From assembly GCA_963854735.1 (NCBI GenBank), contig OY978097.1:2728001-2792000 (forward strand): a DNA stretch of 64,000 nt. Direction: 5' to 3'. This document shows positions 32,836-42,725 of the stretch, piece by piece. Under the pieces are notes generated by a model. The model worked only from the letters and a program-made list of their open reading frames with translations. It was not told the DNA's origin and ran no database searches. The stretch's first letter is position 1. Every line of letters begins with the position of its first letter. The position numbers and the translations under genes are program-made. Source of the DNA: Marvania coccoides (lineage: Eukaryota > Chlorophyta > Trebouxiophyceae > Chlorellales > Chlorellaceae).

Positions 32836-34332
32836 CTAATTGAAGCAGCCATCGCCAAGGATCACCCGCATTGCCGCCATCAGCGTCAGGTTGGGCACCA
32901 GCACCTTGTCCGGCAGCTCCAGGTTGGTCAGCGGCGATGTATTCCTCGTGCTCAGCCACGCCTCTATGCTGGACCGCTCGTACGTGTAGCCATCTGCAGC
33001 GACCACAGGGTCGCGCAGTCGCACCTGCGTGATGGGGCACAGAAACGCCTCCGGTAGGTGGTCATCTTCGAGCTCCACGTTGTCGTACAGCTTCCCCAGC
33101 TGCTCAGCGCTCATTGCCGTTGGCCCACTCGACGCCCTCGCCGTTGTGGTGGCCGAGCTGCTGGCGGCACCGGAGGGCGCGTGCTGCAGTGCCTCCCGTT
33201 CTGTGGGCGGCTTGGCTCTGGCGGCGTGACTGCTGGTGACAGCAGCCCAACCGCTGCCGCTACCCCCCCGCTGCTGCTGCTGGTAATGATCGTCTGAGAA
33301 GTAACCCACCACGGTGCGCTCGCCCTCCTCTTCCCACTCCCGCTGCTGTTGCTCCTCCTCGTAGTGCCCCTCCTCCTCGGGATAGCGCCCCTCCTCTTCC
33401 GCCTGTGACGTCTTCTTCATGTCTTTGACAGACCCGCTCGGCCCCTTGCGAATCTCGTGCTTGCCGTGCGCGAACGTGCAGCGGTCCCCCCGCGAGCAGG
33501 TGCCCTTGGAGAAGTGCATGCATAGCGATGTTTTGTATTTGGGGTCAAAAGATAAGGAAGCCTCCCCCGGGGGCTGCCTCCGCTCCGCCCTCTCACGCCG
33601 CTGCGGCACCCACCCCATCTTCGCACGCTCCTGAGCGATGTACCGCTGCACCGCAACCCTGCACAGTAGGTTGTTGTCAGCATCAATACTTAAGAAGGGT
33701 ATTTTCAACAGCTCAACTTGGAGAGGAAAAAACGAATAGCATTCAAAACTGGACATGAAAAACACCGTCATCAAGGAACGATTACATGCGAGTTCTAGTA
33801 CATTGGATTTAATCGGCTCTCCTCACTTTTGTCGCTTCTGCTCCTCCTCGGCGTGGGCAAAGTCGCAGTCATTGCCCTCGGGGCACTTCTGTCCTTTTTT
33901 AATGAAGCTGCAGAAGCGGCTCTTCCGCATGATCTCCTGGGGCACCTTGATGAGCGGTGGCAGGGTGTCTTTGGGCTCCGGCGGTGGCGGGGGCTGAAAG
34001 AAAAAAAGGGGGGGAAAATACAGCAAATGAGAATGAGTACCAAGGAAGGAAGTCTAGTGATGCATGCGTATAGTTTAAGAAATAAATTAGAATAAGCCGT
34101 TACCTTGGCGGCAGCGGGTTTCTTTTCGTTCCTCTGCGGCCGAGTGACGGTGACAAAGCCTTCTGGGAGGTTGGCCTCTGCGAAGTCCTCCTCCTCGCCA
34201 AGGGCGCCCAGCACGTCGAGCTGCAAGCGAAACACATGCAAAGGAGGTTAATAAATGGGTATTTGATAGGAGGGAGAAAATGCAGCAAAGTAAGTTTGAA
34301 CAACTCACTAAATTAGCTCCTGCTCTGCTCAT
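32836..34332 (-). CDS. Double CCCH zinc-finger protein with C-terminal U-box
   Basis: Four exons: 34332-34309, 34220-34104, 33993-33827 and 33658-32836, coding 376 residues. Finger 1 (about 75-94; FCSFIKKGQKCPEGNDCDFA then H) is C-x8-C-x5-C-x3-H. Finger 2 (about 152-172; LCMHFSKGTCSRGDRCTFAH) is C-x7-C-x5-C-x3-H. Both match the RNA-binding CCCH class. After a Glu/Gln-rich linker the C-terminus is a U-box, EAFLCPITQVRLRDPVVAAD, GYTYERSSIEAWLSTRNTSP and LTNLELPDKVLVPN, which recruits E2 enzymes. RNA-binding fingers joined to a ubiquitin ligase domain suggest RNA-dependent protein turnover or mRNA regulation. The last acceptor is chosen by frame (GCAG before GTTGCGGTG); a second acceptor about 45 bp upstream also keeps frame. 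Confidence 0.85.
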
Positions 34333-34810
34333 TGTTGGCCCCCTTGAATGTGCACGTCTAACGTGAGCTTATGCCTGCCGGAAAGTATGTGGATGGCCGA
34401 CAGAAGCTTGATCTTCTTAAAGTGTGCAAATTTGAAAATAAAAAATGCTTTGTAAAAATGAGGCCCGGCGCATTCGGCACGTAAACATCTATTCATCTAT
34501 TTATTTTTAATATTAATCAAAGGCATATGGCATTGCAAAAAGCGAAAGTTTAGGTTTCTTGGCGCCTCAGCCAGCGAATCCGGGAAAAAAAATTAAGGTA
34601 AATCGTTCAATTTGTTCAACAGCACGGGTTACTTTTTATTCCACTCAAATCACCAGGTCGCTCCCGGCTAGGAGATACGCTTCAGCTGCGGACACCTAAA
34701 ACATTTTTTCGGAAACAAGCAGCTGGGGTTCAGTAGATGGCCTAAACGGCCATCGTTAGAGTGCTGTTAGTGTTGCTTCCCCCAAACCGCATAGCGCTGG
34801 CGTTGGCGTT
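34333..34810. promoter_or_regulatory. Divergent intergenic region
   Basis: 478 bp between the CCCH/U-box gene start and the STAY-GREEN start. AT-rich on the left; presumably holds both promoters. Confidence 0.35.
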
Positions 34811-36027
34811 ATGCTTCGCCCAGGAACCACGCCTGTGGCCTCTACCTCGCCCCACTATCCACAGCAAAACTTACGTCTGGGCGACGGCTGGAGCTTCCGC
34901 ACCCCGCGTACTCGACAGACACCATTTCAAGCGCACGGACGTGCGCAACGGCGGCCTGCGGGACTGAAGGTGAGTTTGCTTTTTGTGGATGAGGGTGAAG
35001 GATGCTCCCTTTTTCACACCAAATACCCCCTACGCAGGTCCGCGCCGCACTATTCGACCCTCCACCATTCGAGCCCTCCAAATTAAGCATCCGGTACCTC
35101 CCCGGAGCGGCCCCCTCCGACGCTTCCCTCCCCCGCCTCCGCCGCTATACCCTAACACATAACGACCTCACCGGGGAGCTACAGCTCTCTGTGGGGCTGG
35201 AGTACAACACGGATCAGCTGTCGGGGTGGTACACGCGCATCGTACGCGACGAAATCCTCGCGGAATGGTCGTTGCCGGCGTGCAGCGGCAGCAGTGGCCG
35301 CGGCTTCGGCACCGGCGCCGTGCTCAACGTCTACTGCCACGTCAGCGGGGAAGAGCTGTGGCCGGCACCCCCTGGGCTGCGCAGCTTCATTTTCCAGCGC
35401 GAAATGAAGCTAGTTCTGGACACCATCGCCTACGCTGAGCGCTCGCTGCTGAGTGCCAATCCAGCGCTGGCTGCGGCCAACGTGTTCGTGCACTTCCGCA
35501 GCGACGTGGCGCTGTTGAACCGGGTGGTGGCGTGGGGGCGGCTGGGCGACCGGTCCACCTGGCAGCAGCTGTCTGCGGGGACAACGTTGCTCGGGGAGCT
35601 CATTGCCGGGATAGCAAGCCCTTGGTGGGACCGCGGCTGGCGGCGACGAGGGGAGGAGCCCGCAGCGGCTAGCCCATCAGAAACAGCAGCAGTAGCAGCA
35701 ACAGATGCAGCGGAGGAAGGGGCGCAGTCGCCGCCTGCAGCATCCATGTCTTCTCAGTCGCCGCCCTACGCTGCTGAGCAGCTAGAGCGAAGGACGTCGA
35801 CCCTGGCGGGGCGAGCGAGGGGAGCGGTTGTGGCGGCCATACGGCGGCGGCCGTTGCACGCGGGGGTCAGCGGCGGCGGGCGCAGCGGCAGCAAAATGGT
35901 GAGCGTGGCGGCGCAGCGGAGAGACAGCCACAACCGCATGCGAGGGTGGCCCGCTGGGCCGGGCGACTCGGCAGATGGTCTGGCAGTGGAAGCTGCGTTG
36001 TCTGAGCCCGCCAGGACGAAGCAATAA
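34811..36027 (+). CDS. SGR: STAY-GREEN (Mg-dechelatase) with long C-terminal extension
   Basis: Two exons, 34811-34969 and 35038-36027, coding 382 residues. Exon 1 is a Pro/Arg/Thr-rich transit peptide ending before VRAALFDPPPFEPSKLSIRY, which matches the start of the mature SGR core. The core continues with RRYTLTHNDLTGELQLSVGL, QLSGWYTRIVRDEILAEW, LNVYCHVSGEELW, LRSFIFQREMKLVLDTIAYA and ANVFVHFRSDVALLNRVVAW, all characteristic of STAY-GREEN proteins. SGR removes Mg from chlorophyll a, starting chlorophyll breakdown; in Chlamydomonas it is also needed for photosystem II. The core ends near residue 232. The remaining 150 residues are Ala/Ser/Arg-rich with no recognised domain, much longer than land-plant Cys-rich tails. 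Confidence 0.93.
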
Positions 36028-36497
36028 TCGACGAATGAATGAGAACACGAGCGCCCAATATTCAGGCTGGCGTATTAATTTTTTAGGTAGCAGAAGCAGC
36101 AGCAGTCTCTCTTATGTACCACAGCACAACATTGATGATGTGGAACGCAAGCCATGGCTATTTTATTTTTGTTTGTGTTATACTTTTTTAGCCTATGCTT
36201 TTTTCGGAAGCTACTCATCAATCTAAACTTTCTCCCTCCTTTTCTTTCTTTCGGTTTGACCCGTTTAGTTTGCTGTAATTACTAATTCAGCCGCTTGCGT
36301 TTTTACACTCACACAGACAAAAGAGAGAGGACAGGGGCAGCAGCCCGCACCAAAAGTAAGCAAACCATCATATTATCGGTAAAAAAAATACGAGATTTGC
36401 ATGCCACCACTACAAGCTGCACACCATTCTCCTCAAAAAAGAAAGGCGCGCCACTACTGCGTTTATCTCCCACTCAATTTAGCACCTTTTGGGGCGC
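36028..36497. other. Convergent intergenic spacer
   Basis: 470 AT-rich bp between the 3' ends of SGR and ribosomal protein P0. No gene seen. Confidence 0.5.
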
Positions 36498-37584
36498 TTA
36501 ATCGAACAGAGAGAAGCCCATGTCAGCTTCTTCCTCCTCCTCAGGCTCGGGGGCGGCCGCGGCCGCAGCCGGGGCGGCGCCGCCGCCTCCAGCCGCGGGG
36601 GCGGCGGACGCAAATGCGGAGGGGTTTGCGAGGTACTCCTTGACCTTGTCGGCGAGGGGGAAGGAGTAGTCGGTCTCGACAGCGATGGCCAGCACGTTCT
36701 TGTAGCCGTCGATGAGGGCGTGGGGGGCGGCGGCCAGCACGGGGAGCTGCAGCTCGCGGCACAGCGCGGCGATGTTGCGCACTCCAGCGGCGATGTGGGC
36801 ACCCAGATCGTCGTCGGTGATGTCCAGCACTGCCGGGTCGTACAGAGAGCCGTTCTCGTACACCTTGAGCACCACCAGGCCGTAGGTGAAAGGCTTGATG
36901 CCCAGCTTGGCCAACAGGGTGGCCTCGGAGGCGCCCACCTTCTCTCCCGCCTTGACAACGTGCACCTCGGACGTGATCTCGATGGTACCCTTGTTAATCT
37001 TGGTGGGGATGTTGAGGACCTGGAAGAAGGACGTCTGGGAGGGGTCCATGCCGGTGCCGCCGGCGGGGATGAAGACGTCGTTGGGGGCGAGCAGGCCCAC
37101 GCGGGCGGGGGCGCCCACCTTGAACTCGGCGATGGTGGAGCGCACGTCGGTGAGCTCGCCGGTGGTGAAGACCAGGCCGACGTTGCCGATCATGTGGTCC
37201 AGCAGGGCCAGCCACTGGTCGTTGCCGGTGCGCTCGCAGTAGAGGCGGATGGAGCGGCGCATCATGGTGTTCTTTCCCATCAGGATGGTGGTGTGGCCGC
37301 GCAGGGCGGCGCGGATGTCCATGAACTGCTTGGAACCCACATTGTCGGCGTGCACGAGGAACGCCCGGGTGTGGGTGTCCATCAGCTCGCAGAGCTTGGA
37401 GTCATACTGCGATTTGATTGAATAAATAAATAAATCAGAACGGCGGGGGGGGGGGCGACAGGTGGGGGCGCACAATGTAATTAAAAGCAGCACTCCGCAA
37501 TAATTAAGTCGTGGAACCGCCGATGCTTTCACCATTCAATCAACTCACAGCCTCCTTCTTGACAAGCTTGGATTCGGAAGGCAT
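36498..37584 (-). CDS. RPLP0: 60S acidic ribosomal protein P0 (uL10)
   Basis: Two exons: 37584-37549 and 37406-36498, coding 314 residues. The first exon gives [12 protein letters not shown] and joins to [20 protein letters not shown]. The rRNA-binding half includes [20 protein letters not shown], a hallmark of P0, and [13 protein letters not shown]. The C-terminal stalk is Ala/Gly-rich and ends in the conserved P-protein tail [14 protein letters not shown]0 anchors P1/P2 dimers to form the ribosomal stalk that recruits GTPase factors. Codon use is extremely biased to C/G endings, as expected for a highly expressed gene. The long plus-strand ORF over it (36489-37421) is a shadow of this bias. 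Confidence 0.97.
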
Positions 37585-38192
37585 GGTTGCTCTTGTTCAC
37601 AGGACCAGACTGGGTAGACAACCAGTAGGATTTTAACCTGTGTAAAAGATATCGCAGGGTGCGGGGAGAGCGATTTTATAAGCGCCGTCTCGCGCCATAA
37701 CTGCAGGTGGAAAGTTTTTCAAACATTTATTTTTGTTGCCAACGCCGAAAAAGGGGAAAAGGGGTCTGTGATTTACGTTCCCTGGGCGCGCTATGCACAG
37801 AATCCAGGCGAAGCCGACCATGCGTGGCCACCTTCCCACATTTTTCCCTTTATGTTGGCCGCTGCCCGGCCACTATGTTCACTTAAAAAGCGAGCTTTCT
37901 CGTGGGCACGTGCTTTCGCAAGCTGTCTAATGAGAAAGCAGCATGCTGCGTTCAATCTGTGGCCATTTTCTTTTCGCCTGGCTTCAACGAGGGGCCCGCT
38001 CCTGTCTAACAACATTTTGTTTATCTTACAGCTCAAATTTATTTCATCCAATGCAGAGAGAAAAAGAAGTTTCGTCGCGTCTAGTATTCAAACGCATCAA
38101 GTAAAAGAAGAAACTTAAAATTCCATATTCAAATTGTCAGCCAACACACAAGTCGAAAACGTCAAATCGTTAAACCCTGTTTTTAAGCGCTC
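37585..38192. other. Intergenic spacer upstream of P0
   Basis: 608 bp between the P0 start and the CCT8 stop, both minus strand. It should contain the P0 promoter. No gene seen. Confidence 0.45.
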
Positions 38193-40007
38193 CTAATCAT
38201 CATCGCCGGGGCCACCGGCTCTGGGCCTGGGTCCTCCTGCCACCTTCGCCATGATGATCTGGTCTATCCGCATCACCGTGGTCGCTGCGTCGGTGGCCAG
38301 CTTCAACGCCCACCACTTGGCGCTGTAGAGGTCGAAAATGCCGTCCTCACCCAGGTCACGAGGCGCCCCCGTCTCCACGTCCAGGCCCGCCGCCGCCTGG
38401 CCCGCAGCGTGCGCAGCGTACAGCGCCGCCACCGCGTCGGTGGCAGCCAAGCCGCTGTTCTCTGCAATGGTGCGGGGGACGACCTCCAGGGCTTCTGCGA
38501 ACTGCGCGATGGCATACTGGTCCAGCCCCGTCTCTTTGCGCCCCACCGCCGCCAACTGCCGCGCCACTTCAATCTCGGTGGCCCCGCCAGCAGGGACGAC
38601 CCTCGGATCCTTGCACAGCGCCTTGTAGGCGTTGATGCCGTCGTCCACGGCGCGCTCCACGTCGTCCAGCATCTGCTCCGTAGAGCCCCGCAGCACGACG
38701 GTGGACACTTGGCCCAGGGACGAGTCCTGCTGCAGCACGATGCACTTGGTGCCGCCCATTTCCCGCACCTCCAGCTTGCGCGCCAGCCCCAGTTCGTCGG
38801 GGGAGGGCTTCCCCAGCTTCACCAGCGCGGTAGCACCCGTGGCGCGGCAAAGCCGGCGCAGGTCGAACTTGGAGGGGACCTTGACGGCCATCAGGCCGTG
38901 GCGCTCGATGAAATGAAGCGCCATCTCCCCAAAGGTGCCGCCGGTGACCACCACTTTGGCGCCCGCATCCGCAATGGCCTTAATGGCCTCCTCCACCTTG
39001 GCCTCCTCGCCCTTGGCGTAGCCCTCGAGCTCCTCGGCGCTGCGAATCAAGACGGTGCCCTTCGTCTCGGTGGCCGAGGTGTCCACTGCCTGCGCAAACA
39101 CCGCCACTTTGGCGTCCTCCACGCTCTGGATGGTGCCCTCCACTCCCCGCTTCAGCATGAGGCCCTGAATGACGTGGGAGTCGGCGATGCCGCCACCAGG
39201 GACCTTGATCACGCGGACGTTGTCGACGTTGAAGTTGTTGGGGTTGCGGGGGACGACGTCGATGCAAGCTTCCGCGATGAGGGGGCCTAGCAGCGACTCG
39301 TAGCCAAACTGCTTGCTGGAGATGGAGCCCTTGATGCGCTCCGCCACCGCCGCCTGGTCCCGAATGTCGAGTTTGTCAGTGCCGGGCACGATCAGGGTCT
39401 CCAGGATCTCCAGAGCCTTGACACCGGCCTTGGCGTAGCCGTCGGCGATCTCGATGGGGTGCAGGCCGTCGCGCAGCAGGCCCTCGGCGCGGCTCAGCAG
39501 CTCGCCGGCAAACGACAGAACAAAGTTGGTGCCGTCGCCGATCTCCTGCTGCTGCGCCGCGGCCGCCAGGACCAGCAGCTTGGCTGCGGGGTGCTGCACC
39601 TCCAGCTCGGACGCGATGGTCGAAGCGTCGCTGGTGACAAAGAGCTTGTCCAGATGGTTGATCACCATTTTGTTCATGCCTGAGGGGGCGGAGGGAGGAG
39701 GGGAGGGGTGAGTTGGTGCTTCATTTGTCATGTATGTTTGTATTAGAGCTGTTTTAGAGGGCCACCCGCGCCCGCGCCGCAAGTTTTGACGATTCAAAGA
39801 TTGATCACAAGGGAGAACTTGACTTTGTTTGAGCTTTTGATCAACTGACTCACCGTTGGGGCCCATCGAAGTGCGTGTGATTTGCGCCAGCTGCTTGCAT
39901 GCTTCTATATTCTTGAGAACTGCTTCCTCAACGCCTGAAAGATGCTTGTGGCCCTCTTTCAGCATGGCCTGCAGGCCATACGGCATGCCTGCTCCCATGT
40001 TCGACAT
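38193..40007 (-). CDS. CCT8: T-complex chaperonin subunit theta (CCT8)
   Basis: Two exons: 40007-39854 and 39679-38193, coding 546 residues. The start MSNMGAGMPYGLQAMLKEGH is the CCT8 N-terminus, and splicing gives TRTSMGPNGMNKMVINHLDK, the chaperonin ATP-binding P-loop region. Other landmarks are LEVQHPAAKLLVLAAAAQQQ, EIGDGTNFVL (catalytic GDGT-N), VPGGGIADSHVIQGLMLKRG, and VVPAGGATEIEVARQL. It is a subunit of the cytosolic TRiC/CCT ring, which folds actin, tubulin and other proteins. Length and motifs are as expected. It ends with a Gly/Pro-rich acidic tail. A CONSTANS-like gene starts 531 bp away in the opposite direction. Confidence 0.97.
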   Translation of the reverse strand: MSNMGAGMPYGLQAMLKEGHKHLSGVEEAVLKNIEACKQLAQITRTSMGPNGESVDQKLKQSQVLPCDQSLNRQNLRRGRGWPSKTALIQTYMTNEAPTHPSPPPSAPSGMNKMVINHLDKLFVTSDASTIASELEVQHPAAKLLVLAAAAQQQEIGDGTNFVLSFAGELLSRAEGLLRDGLHPIEIADGYAKAGVKALEILETLIVPGTDKLDIRDQAAVAERIKGSISSKQFGYESLLGPLIAEACIDVVPRNPNNFNVDNVRVIKVPGGGIADSHVIQGLMLKRGVEGTIQSVEDAKVAVFAQAVDTSATETKGTVLIRSAEELEGYAKGEEAKVEEAIKAIADAGAKVVVTGGTFGEMALHFIERHGLMAVKVPSKFDLRRLCRATGATALVKLGKPSPDELGLARKLEVREMGGTKCIVLQQDSSLGQVSTVVLRGSTEQMLDDVERAVDDGINAYKALCKDPRVVPAGGATEIEVARQLAAVGRKETGLDQYAIAQFAEALEVVPRTIAENSGLAATDAVAALYAAHAAGQAAAGLDVETGAPRDLGEDGIFDLYSAKWWALKLATDAATTVMRIDQIIMAKVAGGPRPRAGGPGDDD

Positions 40008-40538
40008 TTTGTGCAGATTTTATAGGTGCAGATGTTCAAGTTAGCCCCCCAAAATTGCATTTTGACTTTTTTTATTTCCTGGTTGGAACTTTCTTTCGCT
40101 CTTATTCTCGTTATTATTAAACAGGAGGAGAGGCCGTAATTTTATTTCATTCTCCTTGTTTCAGTGTCTTGTTTGCTATAGCGGGCGCCTTTTTGCACGC
40201 GGAACATTTTCTTCGCTCCCCAAAGATTGACAGTTTCATTCCTTGGAACTTTCATTTTCCCAAGCTGCCCCCTAGCACCCCCAATTGTGCTGCTTTACTC
40301 AAGGTGGGTCTCATATGCGGTGTACGCGCCCCCAGCTCTCGCTGTCTGGGCCTGCGAACGTCGATGGTCCTTCTTATCGAACTATACTACCCCAACCGCG
40401 TGGTCTCCAGCCCCGCAATCCAGCCGTTTGCCCCACTTTCCGACATTGTTCTAAACACTTGAACTTCTCACGGCGCGGTTTGCAGGTCTTTGCACCCCCC
40501 AGCTCGTTCGCTCTCGATCCCCCCACCTTTCTGAAACC
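40008..40538. promoter_or_regulatory. Divergent promoter region of CCT8 and the CONSTANS-like gene
   Basis: 531 bp between opposite start codons. It shows a T-rich side near CCT8 and C/CT-rich patches near the CONSTANS-like gene. Specific elements could not be assigned. Confidence 0.4.
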
Positions 40539-41516
40539 ATGACCTCCTGCGCGATGTGCGCCCACTCTGTGGCCACCATTTACTGCGTCAACGACGACGC
40601 CGCGTTGTGCTCCTCCTGCGACGTCAAATTCCATGCCAACCCGTTGGCCGCCCGCCACGAGCGCCGCCCCTTGTCGTGCTCCTCTCTGGAGTGCGTCTCT
40701 GTCGCTGGCGCCTCCGCAGACTCCCTGGACGATGCCGGCGTGGTACCGCAGTTTGGTGCCGTCCCCGTGGCCGCCCCCGCTCCTCTCTTCGACAACCTCA
40801 TCCCGATGCCTGTCGGCTTCCCTGAGGCCGATCTCGACGACTTCGCCGGCGCTGGAGACTTTCTGGGCGACGGCCTGGACCTGCCTTCGACCTCCGACCT
40901 CCTCAACTTCGATTTCCTGGACTGCGTGGTGCCCTCCATCTCGGAGCAGCAGTCGCCTGCGTCGGCGCTTCCCGCCGTCGGCAGCATGCTCCCCGAGCAG
41001 CAGAAGGCGTCGCTGAACCCCTTCATGCACTCCTTCGTCCCCGCGGGGGCCCCCGCCACTGTCCCCGCCATGCTGATTCCCCTGGATGACATTGAGATGG
41101 CAGCGGTGGTGCCCACCAAGGCGGCGGCGGTGTCTGCCCCCAAGCGCAAGCGTGCAGCCGAAGTGCGCGATAACGACTCGTACGTTGTAGAGGACAGCGA
41201 GAGCGAGGTGGATGACGACGACGATTACGTGGTGGCCCCTCGCCGGGGCCGCAGGAAGGGCGGTCGCCGCGAGACGACCCACGTGGTCACCGCGTACGAG
41301 CCTGAGCCCGAGCTGACGCGCGCCCAGCGCGTAGCGCGGTACAAGGAGAAGCGTGCTCGCCGCAACTTCGCCAAGACCATCCGCTACCAGTCGCGCAAGG
41401 CGTATGCTGAGATCCGCCCCAGGATCAAGGGACGCTTCGTGTCGCCTGAGGAGTACGCGGCCTACATGAAGGAGCACAGCCCCCGCGACTTTGAGGCCGT
41501 GGTGCCCGTGTGCTGA
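40539..41516 (+). CDS. CONSTANS-like B-box plus CCT-domain regulator
   Basis: A single exon of 325 codons plus stop, the only complete intronless gene in the window. Residues 1-42 form one B-box zinc finger: [40 protein letters not shown]. The middle is acidic and Leu/Phe/Asp-rich ([10 protein letters not shown]), likely an activation region. The C-terminal CCT motif is [20 protein letters not shown], then [18 protein letters not shown] (about 265-305), the CONSTANS class DNA-binding/NF-Y-interacting motif. CONSTANS-like proteins control day-length and circadian responses; the Chlamydomonas homologue affects starch and growth timing. With one B-box it differs from land-plant CO, which has two. 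A basic patch (APKRKRAAE) may be a nuclear signal. Confidence 0.93.
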   Translation: MTSCAMCAHSVATIYCVNDDAALCSSCDVKFHANPLAARHERRPLSCSSLECVSVAGASADSLDDAGVVPQFGAVPVAAPAPLFDNLIPMPVGFPEADLDDFAGAGDFLGDGLDLPSTSDLLNFDFLDCVVPSISEQQSPASALPAVGSMLPEQQKASLNPFMHSFVPAGAPATVPAMLIPLDDIEMAAVVPTKAAAVSAPKRKRAAEVRDNDSYVVEDSESEVDDDDDYVVAPRRGRRKGGRRETTHVVTAYEPEPELTRAQRVARYKEKRARRNFAKTIRYQSRKAYAEIRPRIKGRFVSPEEYAAYMKEHSPRDFEAVVPVC

Positions 41517-42725
41517 AGGAAAATCTTCAGCTGCGCTACCCTCCCCTCCCCCTTATCCCCTTCATTCTTTGCACAAGTCCAGTTTTTAGCTCCGTTTTGT
41601 TTTCCTTTTCCTCTGTGTATGCAGCTGCTTGATTTTAGTCTCATTTTACCTATCTAGTAGCGCCTTTTCTGATTCTTTCCCTCTCCCCTTTGTCACTTAC
41701 TACTACTCGATTTTTTTCTTCTCTGCCTGAATATCACCGCAATAATTCTCTCGCAATAATTCTCTCGTCTATTTTATCCCCTATGAACCTCAATTTTTCG
41801 ATTCTTTCTTTACATTACCAACCAACCCCTTTTTCTCGATTTAAGTGGCGCGGCTTCTTGTGCAAAGCCCGTCGCTGCCTCGCCTAATATATTTGGGTGG
41901 GCGCTCTTCCCTGCTTTAGCGCCCCCCAAAGGGCGTTGGCCTCTGAATGATTCTTTCCACCCGGCTTTCATTTTGTTATGGGCTGAGCGTGGTCCTTTTT
42001 TGATTCATTGAATTACTTTCTTCTCTTGTCACCTTCAATCTCAATCTCAAATTCTCTTTCCTGAATGATTTGACGTGAATCCTGATCCTCTCTGGAACCT
42101 CTTCCGCCCCTCCCAACAACACGAGAGAGGACTGTCTTTGTTATTTCTTCAACCTTAAATTTCGTCGTACTTTCTCTCTCGGGGGCTCTCCTTTCGGCAG
42201 CCTTCCCGATTCATTTTGTCTTTCTTTCTCATTCATTCTTTTTCAAGGCGTGCCGTGTTCTTCTATCTTTCCCAATCCCCACCATTTCAAGCAGGGGTTG
42301 GCGAGTTTGATTGACTTGGATATTTTTCTTGGACCTCAGATCAATGATTTTTTTTTAATGTGTGATGATGATTGCCGACGATTCTTTTATAGCATTTCAC
42401 AAATTTTAGTCGTTAAAATGCAATGCATTATGTGTAACGACCCTGCCTATAAACTTCACAGTAGTATAAACTTCACTGACAATGGAGCTCGCTTGGAGGG
42501 AATATGTGCCTACAACGGGAGATGACGCCCACCCTGCCATGGGCTGGTTAATGAATTTCTGCGGGCAAACTATAAAGGCAGGCGAGTGGACGTGGAGAAG
42601 ATGAATCTGTGGGCAACTGAAGCAGACGGCTGGAAAGGGCGTTGCGTCCAGTACAACTGGATGCATCATCAGCCGTCTTTACAAAATTTCACTTGAATTA
42701 AATTTGAATACATATAACAGCTGAA
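41517..42725 (+). other. Pyrimidine-rich stretch then AT-rich spacer
   Basis: 1.2 kb between two convergent 3' ends. The first about 740 bp are strongly pyrimidine-rich on the plus strand, possibly a long 3' UTR of the CONSTANS-like gene, and include a direct repeat of CAATAATTCTCTCG around 41740-41767. The rest is AT-rich. No supported gene. Confidence 0.5.

Noticed and set aside
36489..37421. 310-codon open frame on the plus strand
   Set aside because: Antisense shadow of ribosomal protein P0, which has full-length family identity.
38409..39290. 293-codon open frame on the plus strand
   Set aside because: Antisense shadow of CCT8.
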